Below, piece after piece: positions 21,701 to 33,603 of a DNA stretch of 64,000 bases. Origin of the DNA: Juglans regia (Eukaryota > Streptophyta > Magnoliopsida > Fagales > Juglandaceae); contig NC_049912.1 in assembly GCF_001411555.2 (NCBI RefSeq), forward strand, positions 31,163,514-31,227,513. Reading direction: 5' to 3'. The notes under the pieces are model-generated. The model worked only from the letters and a program-made list of their open reading frames with translations. It searched no databases and had not been told where the DNA came from. Position 1 is the first letter of the stretch; each line of letters starts with the position of its first letter. Both the position numbers and the translations under genes were made by a program.

Positions 21701-24700
21701 GCTCACGTTCTTTATTTGTAACCACGGATTCTCCGCAGCCTTTATGAGGATGAATAATAATAAGGCCTGACCTCCATCTTTTTAAAAAAAAAAAAAATGT
21801 GAGGCCTCACATGAAAACTATTCATCTTCTACAAAAATTCAAAATTTTACCAGCACATGTGCGCATGTCCACACAACCACACATGCATATATTGACGTTT
21901 TAAAATGCATGGAACAAATGGCAGTTTCATTAAAACACAACATGCTAAATTGATGATCTTCCAATATCCTTGCTTAGTTCTGCCTAAGGAAAGTACCATC
22001 AATTCTTAATTTGCTTTTAGTTTGTTTATCATGTCATTATCCTGGTCCAAGCAAACTTAATACTTAATTAAACACAAAACAAGTTGTAGCACATAAGAGT
22101 TGTTAGGACGTACCTTGCATCGCATTGACTGAACAGGGATCCACCTTCCTACGTATGGATCAAACATTTCCACCTCTGAGAAACATTGAACTCCATTTCC
22201 ACCACCAATTGCAAAAATTTTCTGATTTAGAGAAATTCCAGCTAGTCTTCCTTTCTTTTGATTAAGTGAAGGTCTACTAACCCACTGATTGCTTATTGGG
22301 TTGTATGATTCAACTTTATATAAGAACGTCACGGTGTCATTGCCTTGCCAGTAAAGCAACTAGTTGTACAAATTAAGTAAAAAAGAAACTCTGATGACTG
22401 TTACCTGTATCATACCACCAATTATTATATACACCACCAAACAAGTAGAGGTCACCATTTAGCTCTGCTGCTGAGGCATGTGAACGTATGAAATTCATTG
22501 GATTAAGGGATTCCATAAGATCACGAGAAGGAGAATAACACCCCAAAGCTGATGACCACAGAGACCCATCATATCCTCCAACAATAAGCACTTTCACATC
22601 AAGGTCTGAACAAGGTTCATCACTTGATTCGTATTCTTTTTCAGTAACTAATCCAGTTCTAGGAAATGGCCCACATTCCAAAATCTTGTATTGATCGTTT
22701 AAACTTCGAAGTCCTCTTCTTGATTCAATCTAAATTGCCAATTCAATCAGGCATATTCAAAATCATTGCAAGGAAGATCCAGATATTCAAAAAACATATA
22801 TATGGCAATGCAAGATATTATTGTAGTTGCCATTTTGCTCATGAAAATTCTTTAGGAAACTAAGCAAGAGATGTTTTTCTTAAACCATAAAAAAATATAT
22901 ATATATATATATACATAACTAGCTGGACATTTGGCAGATTAAGACAGCCACCTAGAAAGAAGTCAAATATAAATGGCTATGCTCAAAATAACAGTAGAAA
23001 AATGAAGAGCTGAGAATAACAATATGGGATGAGAGACGTACCAGAGCCTGCTCCAAAGAAATGATTTTTTGAACTTGTTTTAGATGAGATAACTTCAACT
23101 CCCTAACTTCTTGCTGTAACTTTATACCAGACATGATACATGGTTAAAAGGGTGATTAGATAAACATGCACCTAAAATAAAGAGTACAGTGAACAGTATC
23201 AACTACCTCAGCCACAGCAGACTCAAGTTTGGAGGATTTCGATTCTAAAACAATTGGTGGTGCTTCTGGAAAGCAAATATCATCTGATGCCATCCCGCAT
23301 TTCCCCTTTACTTCCCCACGCTTATGCTTTGATGACATCTCCTTTGTCATGACTGAAAATGAGGAGCATTCATGCCATTCACCAGTCGGTCTGAAGTGTA
23401 TATTTTCCTTGCAACCTATTTCTGCTGCACACTCATCCGTACAAACTTTTGAAAACGTAACGTCTATGTCCAAACAAGGTGCATCACATGAAGAGCTCAA
23501 TCGCATATTGGGCTCAAACAAATAAGAATCTGAAGTTGCAGTCTCGAAGTCTTCACCTTCCCATCTTTGATCAGCAGCAGGTAAATTTTCATCCGAAGAA
23601 CTTGCTCCCGTTGCAACAGGGCAGTACACTACCTTACTACTTGGCTTCAATCCTATGAGTTGTTCATCATGCCTTACTGAATCATCTGCAGGAGCTTCCG
23701 GAAGATTACTTCTGCCATCCAAACAAGGTGCAATACATGGAAGGTTCAGCTCTAAAGCTGTTGCCATAAAATCTAAGGCTTCATTCCCTACAGTAGAAGT
23801 GTCTGAGCTTTCAAACAAGGCACTCCACTTCTTTTGTGGAAAGGAAAGCTCTGCACATCTCGCCACAGAAGCATAAGTTCGTTGATGTTCTCCTGGTTCC
23901 TCATCCTTTACTGTAACATTTTCGCCAATTAGAGTTCCTATGCCAAACAGACCAGGAGCATCGTAGCATTGCCATTCTGCACTGACCTGGTCTGGATGAG
24001 CATCCCATTCTGATGCAGGTGTCTCAGTGCAGCCAATTTCCTGTACAGATGAAGCTTTGAATACACTATTCCCCTTATGTGTATTGCCTGGGATGGAAGT
24101 ACTCACAGTAAGTGGCGAAGCTGAAAACAATGAGATCAAGTCTTTTGTTTGATCACGGTCTAGTTCAAACCAAAACAGTCTTGGTTCATAGTAGTTACTA
24201 GAAATTACAGTTCTGAACTGGTCTTCTAGCAATGGATGGCACGGCATCAGGATTCGAATCTTGACCTTAAAGCAAAAAAAGCTTAAAATATGTGAGCTCC
24301 ATTTATTTCACTTTGATACGGTAAACCGACAAATCAAACAATCACAAAGCAGCAACGGTATAGAGTGGAATATCGCAATCGATACCTGTGCAGGAAATGG
24401 AGTATCTGAACCGTCTTGAGTCCACCCATAAGGTCTAATATCCAACTGTCCCTGGCTTGCAGCCTCGAAGATACCATGAAGTTTCCTATCGCTGTAATTG
24501 AATAAGAAAAGCGGCAAACCAATGCTGACATTCTTTACATACGAGAAATGTGGACGCGGCAATCCTGTTCAAGAATTTGAATAATTCTATATAAGTATGA
24601 ATCGAATAGTATGCACAAAGAACTTGCTACAAAGAGACAAAAGTATCCATGCAAAAAATACGACATAGTATTCGACTAACCAAACAACTGTTCAGAATAA

Positions 24701-24852
24701 CATTCTTCGATTGTGTTATTCTTGCAACCAAAGATAACTCCACCTAGGTCGCTCTTCCTTAGATTCCTAGCAGGAGCACTGCAATTCGTCGTCCACGGAG
24801 TTTGAGATTTATCCGGAAAATTGTATTTCTTTGACTTCCTCCTCCTGTTCAT
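18775..24852 (-). CDS. DCD domain and Kelch-repeat protein
   Basis: Ten exons on the minus strand: 24852-24681, 24564-24386, 24265-23207, 23119-23042, 22729-22405, 22343-22114, 20801-20725, 19572-19471, 19140-18954 and 18864-18775. Total 2499 nt, 832 residues, all phases consistent. Residues about 28-170 form a DCD (development and cell death) domain: RNLRKSDLGGVIFGCKNNT, LPLFLFNYSDRKLHGIFEA, PYGWTQDG, PLLEDQFR. A long acidic, Cys-containing linker (about 170-470) has no known fold. A short coiled coil follows (LQQEVRELKLSHLKQVQKII), and then six Kelch blades from about 543 to the end (IVGGYDGS, LFGGVYN, AIGGGNG, VTGGRNE, AVGGHDG, VIGGLNE). Plant DCD proteins are linked to stress and cell-death responses; the exact role is unknown. 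The sequence just upstream of the ATG looks like a splice acceptor, so a 5' UTR intron is likely. The exact start of exon 4 could differ by six bases. Confidence 0.88.
21010..21797 (+). mobile_element. LINE 3' end in intron 6 of the DCD-Kelch gene
   Basis: On the plus strand, antisense to the gene: an RNase H domain (VKWVPPSLDWV, SAGGVIRDHRG, NNVAEFMGLFQGLRLM, EIEMDSMLVIDWL, NPLADGLARLG) is followed about 150 bp later by an A14 tail at 21784-21797. At least two frame changes interrupt it. It is truncated at the 5' end. Confidence 0.8.
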
Positions 24853-26788
24853 TCTGTCAATCCAGAAAATTGCGTTACTAACGAGTCCTATGCCGTAAAT
24901 TTCAGTAAATTGAGACGGTAACAGATGACAGGGAAGGGACTGCTTTGCTTGAAGTAGCACTTCCAAAAACTACAGCTGTGTTCCGGCGCAAAAAAATTAA
25001 GAGCTAAGAAATCTATAACCAAAAAAAAGGGGGCTAGGCAAGTATTTAACATGCTCAGTAGGATAAATTACGCTAGAATAATAGCAATGATACGAAATCA
25101 ATCGATCTAGATGAATATTTCAGGAGGACTTTTAGAACACCGACGTATATGACAATTAAGTGTAGGAATTTCACAACATAAACTTTCAAAAACTCAGTGA
25201 AATCACTTTCTTGAAAATATTATAAACCTTTTTTTTAACCATTCAGGATCATGATAGATCATCGGGTCAATTATATTGATTAATTCAGGTAGCGACAGTC
25301 AATACTTCGAAGTCGACAAATGATGAGGCATGAATAACAAGATCAGCAACTCTAGGTTATAAAAACTTATCAAAAACAAATTGATACATGCACATGTAGT
25401 TTTTATAAGATACAGATATAATAATAATAATAATAATAATAATGATAATAATAATAGGTTTAAATGCTCTTCGTTATACGCTAATACTATTCATTGGAAA
25501 TGTACCAAAAACGAAGAACAAGATAAAAGCGAAAAAAAAAAGAGAGCGGCATTTTCATCTCCGAGTAAACGTTGTTTCCTCACCTTCGAGAGATGAAAGA
25601 ATTACGGCAGTTCCTGTGCTTGTTTCTCGGGAAGTTTCAGAGGAGAAGAAGTTTCAAGAGTCGAGAAAGTGAGAAAATAAGAGAAAAGGGAGGGAGAGAG
25701 AGAGAGTGGGGGGATGACAGGATGTGATGTGATGTGATGATACGCCTGAAAACTGAAACGGACAGTGAGCGGACAGTGAGAGTTGGTGATTTTACTGATT
25801 GATTCAGAGAGGTGAGAGAGAGGCTACACTCGAAAGAAAGCCTACGTGTATGTGAGCGGTAAGACGGGAGTTAATTAATGCCCGAAGCGGGAAGAGAGCA
25901 GGCCGATGGTATTCATTTCCGTTTCAGGGTACGATACTACGATTGAGATAGATATTCAGGAAGGAATACTGAAGCCGTATCAGTGTTTTGTTTGTTAGTT
26001 TATTTTGGCATATGCTCCATCGTCTCCCCCTATATAGCCTATAGTAGCCGCAATCCCATTTTGATTTCGAATCTTTTGTCTTGTTTTTTTGTTCTTCCGA
26101 GCGTGTACGTACCGTCCCATCGTTACTAAAGCTTATTCATCATGCCCATGTAGAGATGGGATGCACTTTTTTTTCTTTTTTTATTAATTTTATCATGCCC
26201 ATACCGGATTATATAACACATCGGTTATGTATTAACTTGTCTTTGAACTAGTTTATTCTATAACATATCATTTTAAAACGTTGAAATAGCTATCATCGCG
26301 ATTTTAATTCGGATAAATTATATTTTGAACCTCGATATTATTTTATTTAATTTAGCTTGCAAAAAAAGTTATTACAAGAAATAACAGATTTCATTATAAA
26401 CTATCGAATTTTGATTTTTTTTTTTTTTTTTTGGCCTTTGTCGGGGTGATTTTGCAGCGAGGTTGATTTTGTTTGCGAGTTTGGTATGTTCATGCCTCTC
26501 ATATTTTGCTGTTATTCGGGGCTCATTAAGGATTAAAATTAAAAAATTAAATAAAATATTGTTATAATATTATTTTTATATTAAAATTTAAAAATATTAG
26601 ATTTTTTATTTTATTTTATATTAAAAGTTAAAAAAATTATAATAATTAAATAAAATAATATGAGATAATAATTTTTTAAAAAAACTTATTAATCGTGACA
26701 TCCTTACTGCCAGTACTAGAGTCAACCCTCACCAGTCAAATACCAACGCTCACCAACATAACATAGCATTGGCAATATTAACCATTAA
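24853..26788. other. 5' region of the DCD-Kelch gene and AT-rich spacer
   Basis: The 5' UTR and promoter of the minus-strand DCD-Kelch gene should lie within about 24853-26000. The purine-rich stretch 25520-25850 (GAGAGAG-type on the plus strand) could be leader. An (AAT)n microsatellite lies at 25417-25456. The stretch 26520-26700 is AT-rich and MITE-like. I see no other gene. Confidence 0.45.
25417..25456. repeat. (ATA)n microsatellite
   Basis: About a dozen AAT/ATA triplets with one GATAAT interruption. Confidence 0.9.
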
Positions 26789-27162
26789 GAGTATTAGTAT
26801 TTGATTTATTATTTTTATTTTTAAAATTTAATAAAAAGTATATATTTTTTATAAATTTAAAATCTCTCTATCCATAATTTTATATTGAATTAGTTATTAG
26901 ATTTATCAAAATAATAATATAATATTATTTTATTAATAATAACATTTTAATTTTCAATTTAAATATATTGTGGCTCAAAATTGAAAAATAATAATTTAAA
27001 TAAATAAAATAATAGTTATAGAGTATGAATAGTGAGTTTTCAAATTTAAAGATGAAAAAAAATATATTGTTACTAAAATCTTGACATTTAAGCATATAGT
27101 GAATCTAATATCAAGATTTTAAAACTAAAATATCAAATTTTAAAGATTCAATGCTAGTGCTC
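26789..27162. mobile_element. Tourist-like MITE, GAGCATT family, copy 2
   Basis: The left end reads GAGTATTAGTATTTGATTTA and the reversed right end GAGCACTAGCATTGAATCTT. Flanking triplets are TAA and TAT, an imperfect 3-bp duplication. It is AT-rich and non-coding. Confidence 0.6.
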
Positions 27163-27189
27163 TATATCTAGCATAGACTCCGTATATTA

Positions 27190-27585
27190 ATCAAGGATAA
27201 TGCTACAGCTCTCAACTCTAGCATGTATTTTTATGTATTATTTTTAAAATTGATTTTTATATAGATATTTTTAACACTTTTAAATATTTTTAAAAAATAA
27301 AATAAATTTAAAACATCATTAAAAACGCTTCTTTAATTAGAAAGTTAACAAAAATCATTAAAAAATACTTATTTAATCATGAAATAAAATAAAAAAATCA
27401 TAAAAAATAATTTTTTATTTTATTTCATGATTAATAAAATATTTTTTAATAATATTGTAATTTTTTTTTTATTTTTTTAAAATATTTAAAAGTGTTAAAA
27501 AAATCTATATAAAAAATAATTAAAAAAACATAAAAATACATATTAGAGCTCTAGCAGGAGCCTCAGCTGGAGCTCTAGAATTATT
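27190..27585. mobile_element. fold-back MITE with long inverted arms
   Basis: The left arm (from about 27190, with ACAGCTCTCAACTCTAGC then GTATTTTTATG) pairs with the reversed right arm (CTCCTGCTAGAGCTCT then GTATTTTTATG). Both continue into TTTTTAACACTTTTAAATATTT, giving inverted arms of over 100 bp around a short centre. It is non-coding, and the ends are approximate. Confidence 0.65.
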
Positions 27586-27940
27586 AATTAATCAATAAAG
27601 AATTTTAATTAAAAAATAATTTATAATGAAAAGATTTTAATTAAAAAAAAACAATTTATAATAAAAGAATTTTAATTAACAACATTTTTGTATCAATATC
27701 TCAAAATCAATATCTCAAAATCAGCAACTTTCAGTATCAGTCAAGCGCTATAGTACGTCAGAGCTAATTTTACACAATAAAATAATATTTGATCCTGCCA
27801 CAGTAACTAGCCAAATTTAAAATATCAGATGGATTTATTTTAGCTCAAAGCTCAATGTTTTAAGCTTTGACCGGTTAAATATAGATTAATTTTAACAATT
27901 TTAGCCATAATTTGATGTGCAACTTGCCAGTGCTCTTATA

Positions 27941-28438
27941 GAGCATTAACATTGGATTAGCTATCCTATTCTTTAAATTTTGACTAATATGTAACTTTTT
28001 CACCTTTAGCTAATCATTCAAAACTTGAAGTCTATATTGGATTAATCATCACACTCTCTATAATAATAAAATATTATTATTTTTTATTATTTATATTTTA
28101 TTATTAATTTTTATTTTATTTTCATAATCTTTAATAACTTCCAACAAATCATATTCATTTTTATTTTCACAATCTAACAATCTATAATATAATAATCTCA
28201 TATATATATAGATAGTAAAATCTCATATGAATAAAAATCTCATATCTATAATATAATAATCTTAAAAAATACTTTTAGACTTGCTATAATTCTTTTCATA
28301 TTTGAAAAGAAAAATGATTTTACTGTAGCATATAGTTTGGATGAAAACAATTTAGCTAATTCAACGTGGAGCAAATATGGATTATGTTTGTTAAATTTGA
28401 AGATGAAAAGGCATTTGGCTAATCCAATGACAATGCTC
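27941..28438. mobile_element. Tourist-like MITE, GAGCATT family, copy 3
   Basis: The left end reads GAGCATTAACATTGGATTAG and the reversed right end GAGCATTGTCATTGGATTAG (18 of 20 match). Flanking triplets are ATA and TTA. It is 498 bp long and non-coding. Confidence 0.72.
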
Positions 28439-29325
28439 TTACGCAATCGAGAAAATTTTGTGCCCAGTCTTTGGTTGACATTATCTCGCGTTTTAATTTG
28501 TAATTCTGCACTGATGGGTGGACCTGGACTGCAAACTCGGGAGGGAGAGGCTGACGCAGCCCCTTTTGAAATACCAGAAGAGCAATGTTACACAACATCT
28601 CCAACCTCCACACACCACCTTTTTTTTAAATCTTTATATTTTTTAATATTTTCTCAAATTTTTTTTTTGAGTTTATTCTATTTAAAATAATTTTATTTTT
28701 CTATTCATTATTCATATATTAAAAATTTGATGAAAGAAAAAAATAATAAAATTTAAAAAATATGTTGTGTATGAAAGATAGAAGGTTATGTAGATTTTTT
28801 CATACCAGAATCTCCCAATCATGCTAGATTGAGATGCAGCAAGTTAGCAACACAGAAGACGCCAACGTAGATGAAACCAAGAATAAATTTTCACAATTTT
28901 ATTTGAATAAATATTATTAAAATATAATTTTTTAATATTAATTTAAAAAATATTAAAATATTAAAAAATTAAATTATTTATTATATTTTATGTAAAAATT
29001 TAAAAAAATTATAATAAATAAATGAGATGAGAGAAATTGCATTGTGTAACCAAACAAGACATCTAATTTGAGATTTTACCATTTGAGAGAGATGAAAGAG
29101 AGCATTATCGTTGCTATGCTTTATATACATAGTGACTTTTGTGGTATAGTCGTGGATCGGATCTCCATTTCTAACAAGAGTAGTGCTAGGCTACAGTCCA
29201 ACATTGACCATTGGACATGTCACCTAGTACAAATTTATCTTCTCATTTTATTTCAATTTTTTTATTCATATTTTTTCAAAAAATATTAATACACTAATAA
29301 TTACTTCATTAACTATTAAAGAAAA

Positions 29326-29329
<4 letters not shown>

Positions 29330-29372
<43 letters not shown>
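29330..29372. repeat. (TA)n microsatellite
   Basis: About 21 perfect TA units. Confidence 0.95.
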
Positions 29373-29375
<3 letters not shown>

Positions 29376-30108
29376 GAGGTATCAAAGTAGCATTTTCCTT
29401 CTAACAATATCCTGTCAGATTAAAAGCTCCGGTGATGGATTTTCCCTCAGGAGTGCGATTAGGCAGCTCAGCCTGCCAACGGTGCGAGTTAGAAATTGGC
29501 TTCTTGCAGCCTCGTTATAATGTTCTTAGCAGGACATTCCCAGCAGCTGTAGTCGCTTTAGTAGATGATTCTAAATTAATGGTAATTTGAGTAAGCCATG
29601 CATATGTTTCACTTGTTCTTTCAGAGTTTTAAGCCTCTCTACCCTAAACCTCTATTACGTATGACAACAGTGGGAAAAACAAGATCGAGCTAATTAGCGA
29701 GTTAGCCGCTGGGCCTCATCAAATCCTGAGAAGCCATGGGAATGGAGAAAGGAGATGCCAAGGTAGATGAAATTGCCCTCACCAGACGAGCTCGAGTTCC
29801 TTGTGTAAAGAGGCTTCCTTGCTTTTACTTACGTTAGGGCTCTCTTATGCATTTAAAGTAAACTTTATATATCCTCGTTATGGTAGGCAGTTACTACAAT
29901 GGATACCGAGCAAGTCCATTCAAAAATTTCACCCACCACATCGTGTAATAATTTTTGCAACTTTGTCATTTAGGATCAACATCAGCCTCATTAACTGTAA
30001 AATTGCAACAAAATACGCCATGAGTGTGGAAATGCTAAATAAAGGACGAAACCGAAATGGAATGAAGGTATATCTACGCAACCTTAAGTCAATATATAAA
30101 TACGTAAC

Positions 30109-30113
<5 letters not shown>

Positions 30114-30148
<35 letters not shown>
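30114..30148. repeat. (AG)n microsatellite
   Basis: About 17 perfect AG units. Confidence 0.95.
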
Positions 30149-30149
<1 letters not shown>

Positions 30150-30820
30150 ACCAAAATCAACCTTTAGACTGTCAATTAAACCTGGTTAGCTTGGAACTTG
30201 TCACAACCCAGGAATTCACTGCAAAAGACGAGTCCATATAACATTCACATTACACGGTTAGCTCAAGAACCATGCAGGAGACTCAACGAGAATAGAAACA
30301 AATAATATGCTTGATAACGCATAGAAAATTGAATTTTAGTGGCTTAGAGCAACCCTTGTCTAACAAAATCACCTCTGTTGGTGATACAGGAAGAGTGTGC
30401 AAATAACGAGGGCAATTAAAGAGGTGAGATGAATATAGAAAAATGACCATTCTTAAATCAGCAGGCTCATGAAAGGGAGACGCCTGACAGTCAAAAAAGG
30501 CTAACAAATTAAGTCTGTCAACAGTGACGGTAACAACGTTCAGCAGTTCATGCAGATATTGTGTTATTCTCCTCACTAAACTTGTCCAATGACTGTATCT
30601 TTCACTTGTAGATCTGAGATATCTAATCTAGACATATGAGAGACAATAATTCTTTTTCCAGTATGCTAAGAATATAGAAAAGCAGTTTTCTTAATACAGC
30701 ATTAGAGATATGAAACTAGAGCTAAACCAAGAAGCTTTATCAAAGAGGAAGAGGAATGCCAGGGAGACAACTTACGTTTTCAGTTTCCACTGGCACGTTG
30801 AACAGAAAATCACCTTTGAC

Positions 30821-32105
30821 TTATTTTTCATCACCCTTCAATCCATCCGAATCTGAGTCACTTGCATTGTAACCTAAAAGAAACCAAATGCTCATCAATT
30901 ATGGAAGCAAGGCCATACCATACCAATAACCAAGCCAGATAGAGAATACCTGGTTGTTTGTCGCTTACGTTCCAAACTAAAACCCGACTTTTTGAAGCTC
31001 TATTAATCCAAGTGTGTCCCTTTATAACCAATGTATAATATATTATTTCAGTCGTCACAAGTTAACAACCAACAATGAAATAGTACAACTTCCACAATAA
31101 AGCAGAAAAATAAACACAATAAAATTAATCGTAGCTCAGTACTCCAACTACAGGTTAGAAAAACCAGCCTACCCCAAAATCCACTAGGATTGTAAAGAGC
31201 ACTGTAGAATGCTGATAAATGCTCTCTTGTAATTCAATTTGCCCGCCACTAATCTGCTATTCTTCCCTGCTCCCTGCCCTGCTTCTCTCTTTAAGCTAGC
31301 TGCTTTGCTGTACCGTGAGAAGGAAGATGACCCAGCAGGCAACTAGTTACGCTCACTCCACCTATGGAGTTCACCTAAGCCAAACAAAGTATACTCTTGA
31401 ATTCTCTCTCATTCCATCCTGCGCTACGCCTATATCTCCAGATACCAACTCAATTTGTAGGAATTGAGAGCTGGAGATGAACGAACTTCATCTTGGCTAC
31501 CAGGGCAAAGGTCCTCATAATCTATCCCGTATGTTTGAGTAAAGCCTCTGGCCACTAGCATGACCTTTTTCTTGAACTTCTTGAAGTCAAGCCTCACTCC
31601 TTTTGGCACCGTTACAGATACCAAAATAATTGGAAAAGGCTGGATTCAATTGTCAAATACTCCATCGAAAATAGGACTGACTAGGCATTTAAGCCCTAGC
31701 ACATGGTTTGATAAAAAAAGAGTAAAATAAGAACCAATATAAAAAGAAAAATGCTAAATATATTTAAGAAAAACTCAGAAAAAGATTAATTTTCTACGTG
31801 CGTTAAAAGTCATAAAATTTAAAATTCAAAATTTAAACTAAAAAAAAAAACTAACAAAATGTTGAACTGAGTTGAGTAAGCACTACTCATATAACAAACA
31901 ACTACCAATTCCTATGAACCTGACACAACCACTTATAAGTTAAACAACCAAATATGCTAGATAGTATTCAAAATGTCAATTTTCTTTCCATTTTTCTCGA
32001 CAACAACCATAAAAGATTCTAAAATTTACATTAAACCACAGTATAATAATTTAGAACCCCAACGAAGTGAATGTAATAAACCCAGGAACATAAAATAAAA
32101 AAGAA

Positions 32106-32146
<41 letters not shown>

Positions 32147-32614
32147 AAGAGAAATGCGTGTTACATAGGATTCAAATTGCATTGAGCAACAGCTGCAAGA
32201 ATTTAATAAAAACTAACAAACAAAAATAAGAGATAAGAAGTCGAGGTAGACCTTTCGAGGGTCTCTGGAGACACCATAGCCACTGTAGTACATCTGGCCG
32301 ACAAGGACCTGCATAGCGCTATCACCGGCCTTGGCCTCCTTGAGCGCGTCCTGGAACCATCGCTTCGCACAGTCCGAGACGACCTGGGCCAGCGGCATCC
32401 GAATTTGACTCTGCTGCCCCTCTGAGCTCTCCATCAACTTCTGCTCTTTTACTCGATCTGAGTCGACTCGAACAAACCTGGGTTTCCCTGTTTCTGGGGA
32501 CGATGCCCGGATCCGTGATATGGATTTCACGCGTTTAGGCGTTTGGAGTCTGGCCGGGGTGATAATTTTGGTCAATTGTTGGAGGCTTGTCGTCGAAGGA
32601 AGTGATTTTCCCAT
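30821..32614 (-). CDS. small Sel1-like repeat protein
   Basis: Three exons, 32614-32252, 31019-30950 and 30873-30821, give 161 residues with matching phases. The N-terminal part (MGKSLPSTTSLQQLTKIITP...) is Ser/Thr/Arg-rich and could be an organelle targeting sequence. Residues about 97-125 form a Sel1-like (TPR-related) repeat: CAKRWFQDALKEAKAGDSAMQ, VLVGQMYYSGYGVSRDPRKG. It continues WINRASKSRVLVWNVSDKQPG and ends in an acidic NASDSDSDGLKGDEK tail. Sel1 repeats serve as protein-protein scaffolds, as in HRD3/SEL1L of ER-associated degradation, but this short protein has no assigned role that I know. The ATG at 32614 was chosen over an upstream in-frame start at 32698 because the family-like sequence begins there. 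Intron 1 (1.2 kb) contains a Copia fragment and a (GA)n tract. Confidence 0.82.
31430..31624 (-). mobile_element. Copia reverse transcriptase fragment in Sel1-gene intron 1
   Basis: On the minus strand the frame reads FKKFKKKVMLVARGFTQTYG then IDYED, matching the well-known start of Copia reverse transcriptase (LVARGFTQ...GIDYEETFAPVAK). A frame change follows, after which ALVAKMKFV continues the match. Only about 150-200 bp survive; no LTRs are seen near it. Confidence 0.75.
32111..32144. repeat. (GA)n microsatellite in Sel1-gene intron 1
   Basis: About 17 perfect GA units, close to the exon 1 donor at 32252. Confidence 0.95.
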
Positions 32615-33239
32615 AAAACAAACAGAGAGAAGAAGAGAGGGTGAAAATAAAATATTTAATACTGATAAGGGGGCAGTGGAAAAGTACGTGTGTATCACTG
32701 AATTGGTTTTCTAATTCTGGGTGTACTGGCCCACTGGGTTGGCAGTCTTATGACTCTTATCTGGGTTTAATGGAAGAGCTCGGAGATCTTTGAGGGCCCT
32801 ATGGGGCCGCTCACTGGTCCGGCCTCCGCATGGGCTGCTGGAGACGGGGCTCGATCTGGGCCTAAGTCCGCATTTACCCCATCCGTCCAGCTTATACATA
32901 ACAAGCCTTTTTTTAGTTAGGTTTTATTTTTTAAAATAAAAATCGTCATTTTATATTTGGTTTTATTTCAAACTCCTTTCTCCTCTTGACCCCTTCTCTC
33001 TCTCTTCCTCTATTTTGACGTCTGCCGTCGTTGGCTCTCTCTCTCTCTCCCCCCTCTCGTCGTCCATGGCCCTGCAGCCCCAGTTGTCTCTCTACGTTAT
33101 TTTTTGGATTTTGGTTTTGTTTTTCGATTACTTTTGGGTGGTGGGGGCTTTGTTTACCCGTATATGGGACCGTGGAATCCGCCTCCTAGACTCATTTATA
33201 ATTGAAGAAAATCGTGATTATTAAAAAAAAAAAAAAAAT
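32615..33239. other. 5' flank of the Sel1 gene
   Basis: The promoter of the minus-strand Sel1 gene lies at the left. A pyrimidine-rich stretch at about 32980-33065 and an A16 run near 33224-33239 are visible. I recognise no gene; the short plus-strand frame at 33015-33224 is hydrophobic but unlike known families. Confidence 0.4.
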
Positions 33240-33550
33240 TGTGGGTACAAAAATTTCTTAATTAAGCTAAATATTTCATACATATACAAACTAAAATTTC
33301 TATAACCATGCAAAAAATTACAAGTACCGATTAAAGGCTAAAGCAATCAATTCAATCGAAGATAATCAGCAAAACAAACTGTATCAATACATCAGCTCTA
33401 CAAATCATTGCCTAAACTGAGATAAACTCATGTAGTCAAGCCTATATTCACCCAAGGGCTTTTCAGGAAGATAGGAGGCCAAAAAATATGTAACTGAAAC
33501 ACCATCAACTCCTGCTTAATTAGCTAGACAATCAGCCATAAAGTTACTTT

Positions 33551-33558
33551 CCCTATAA

Positions 33559-33564
<6 letters not shown>
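33551..33564. repeat. left target-site duplication of the inner LINE
   Basis: CCCTATAAGGATAT, identical to 35966-35979. The last few bases merge with the AT tail, so the true length could be 12-14 bp. Confidence 0.8.

Positions 33565-33603
<39 letters not shown>
33561..33603. repeat. (AT)n tract at LINE 3' end
   Basis: About 20 AT units directly following the left target duplication. Confidence 0.9.

Larger units (their letters stand above)
28439..30820. other. gene-free repeat-rich spacer
   Basis: No gene recognised. It holds an AT-rich MITE-like stretch at about 28880-29060, a long (TA)n at 29330-29372 and an (AG)n at 30114-30148. The 3' UTR of the Sel1 gene lies at its right end. The open frame at 29801-30241 runs through the (AG)n repeat and looks fortuitous. 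Confidence 0.45.

Noticed and set aside
23229..23876. Plus-strand frames in the long exon of the DCD-Kelch gene
   Set aside because: They are antisense to a firm coding exon and have no family resemblance.
29801..30241. Plus-strand frame of 146 codons
   Set aside because: It runs through the (AG)n microsatellite, which creates an artificial open frame, and the rest has no known similarity.
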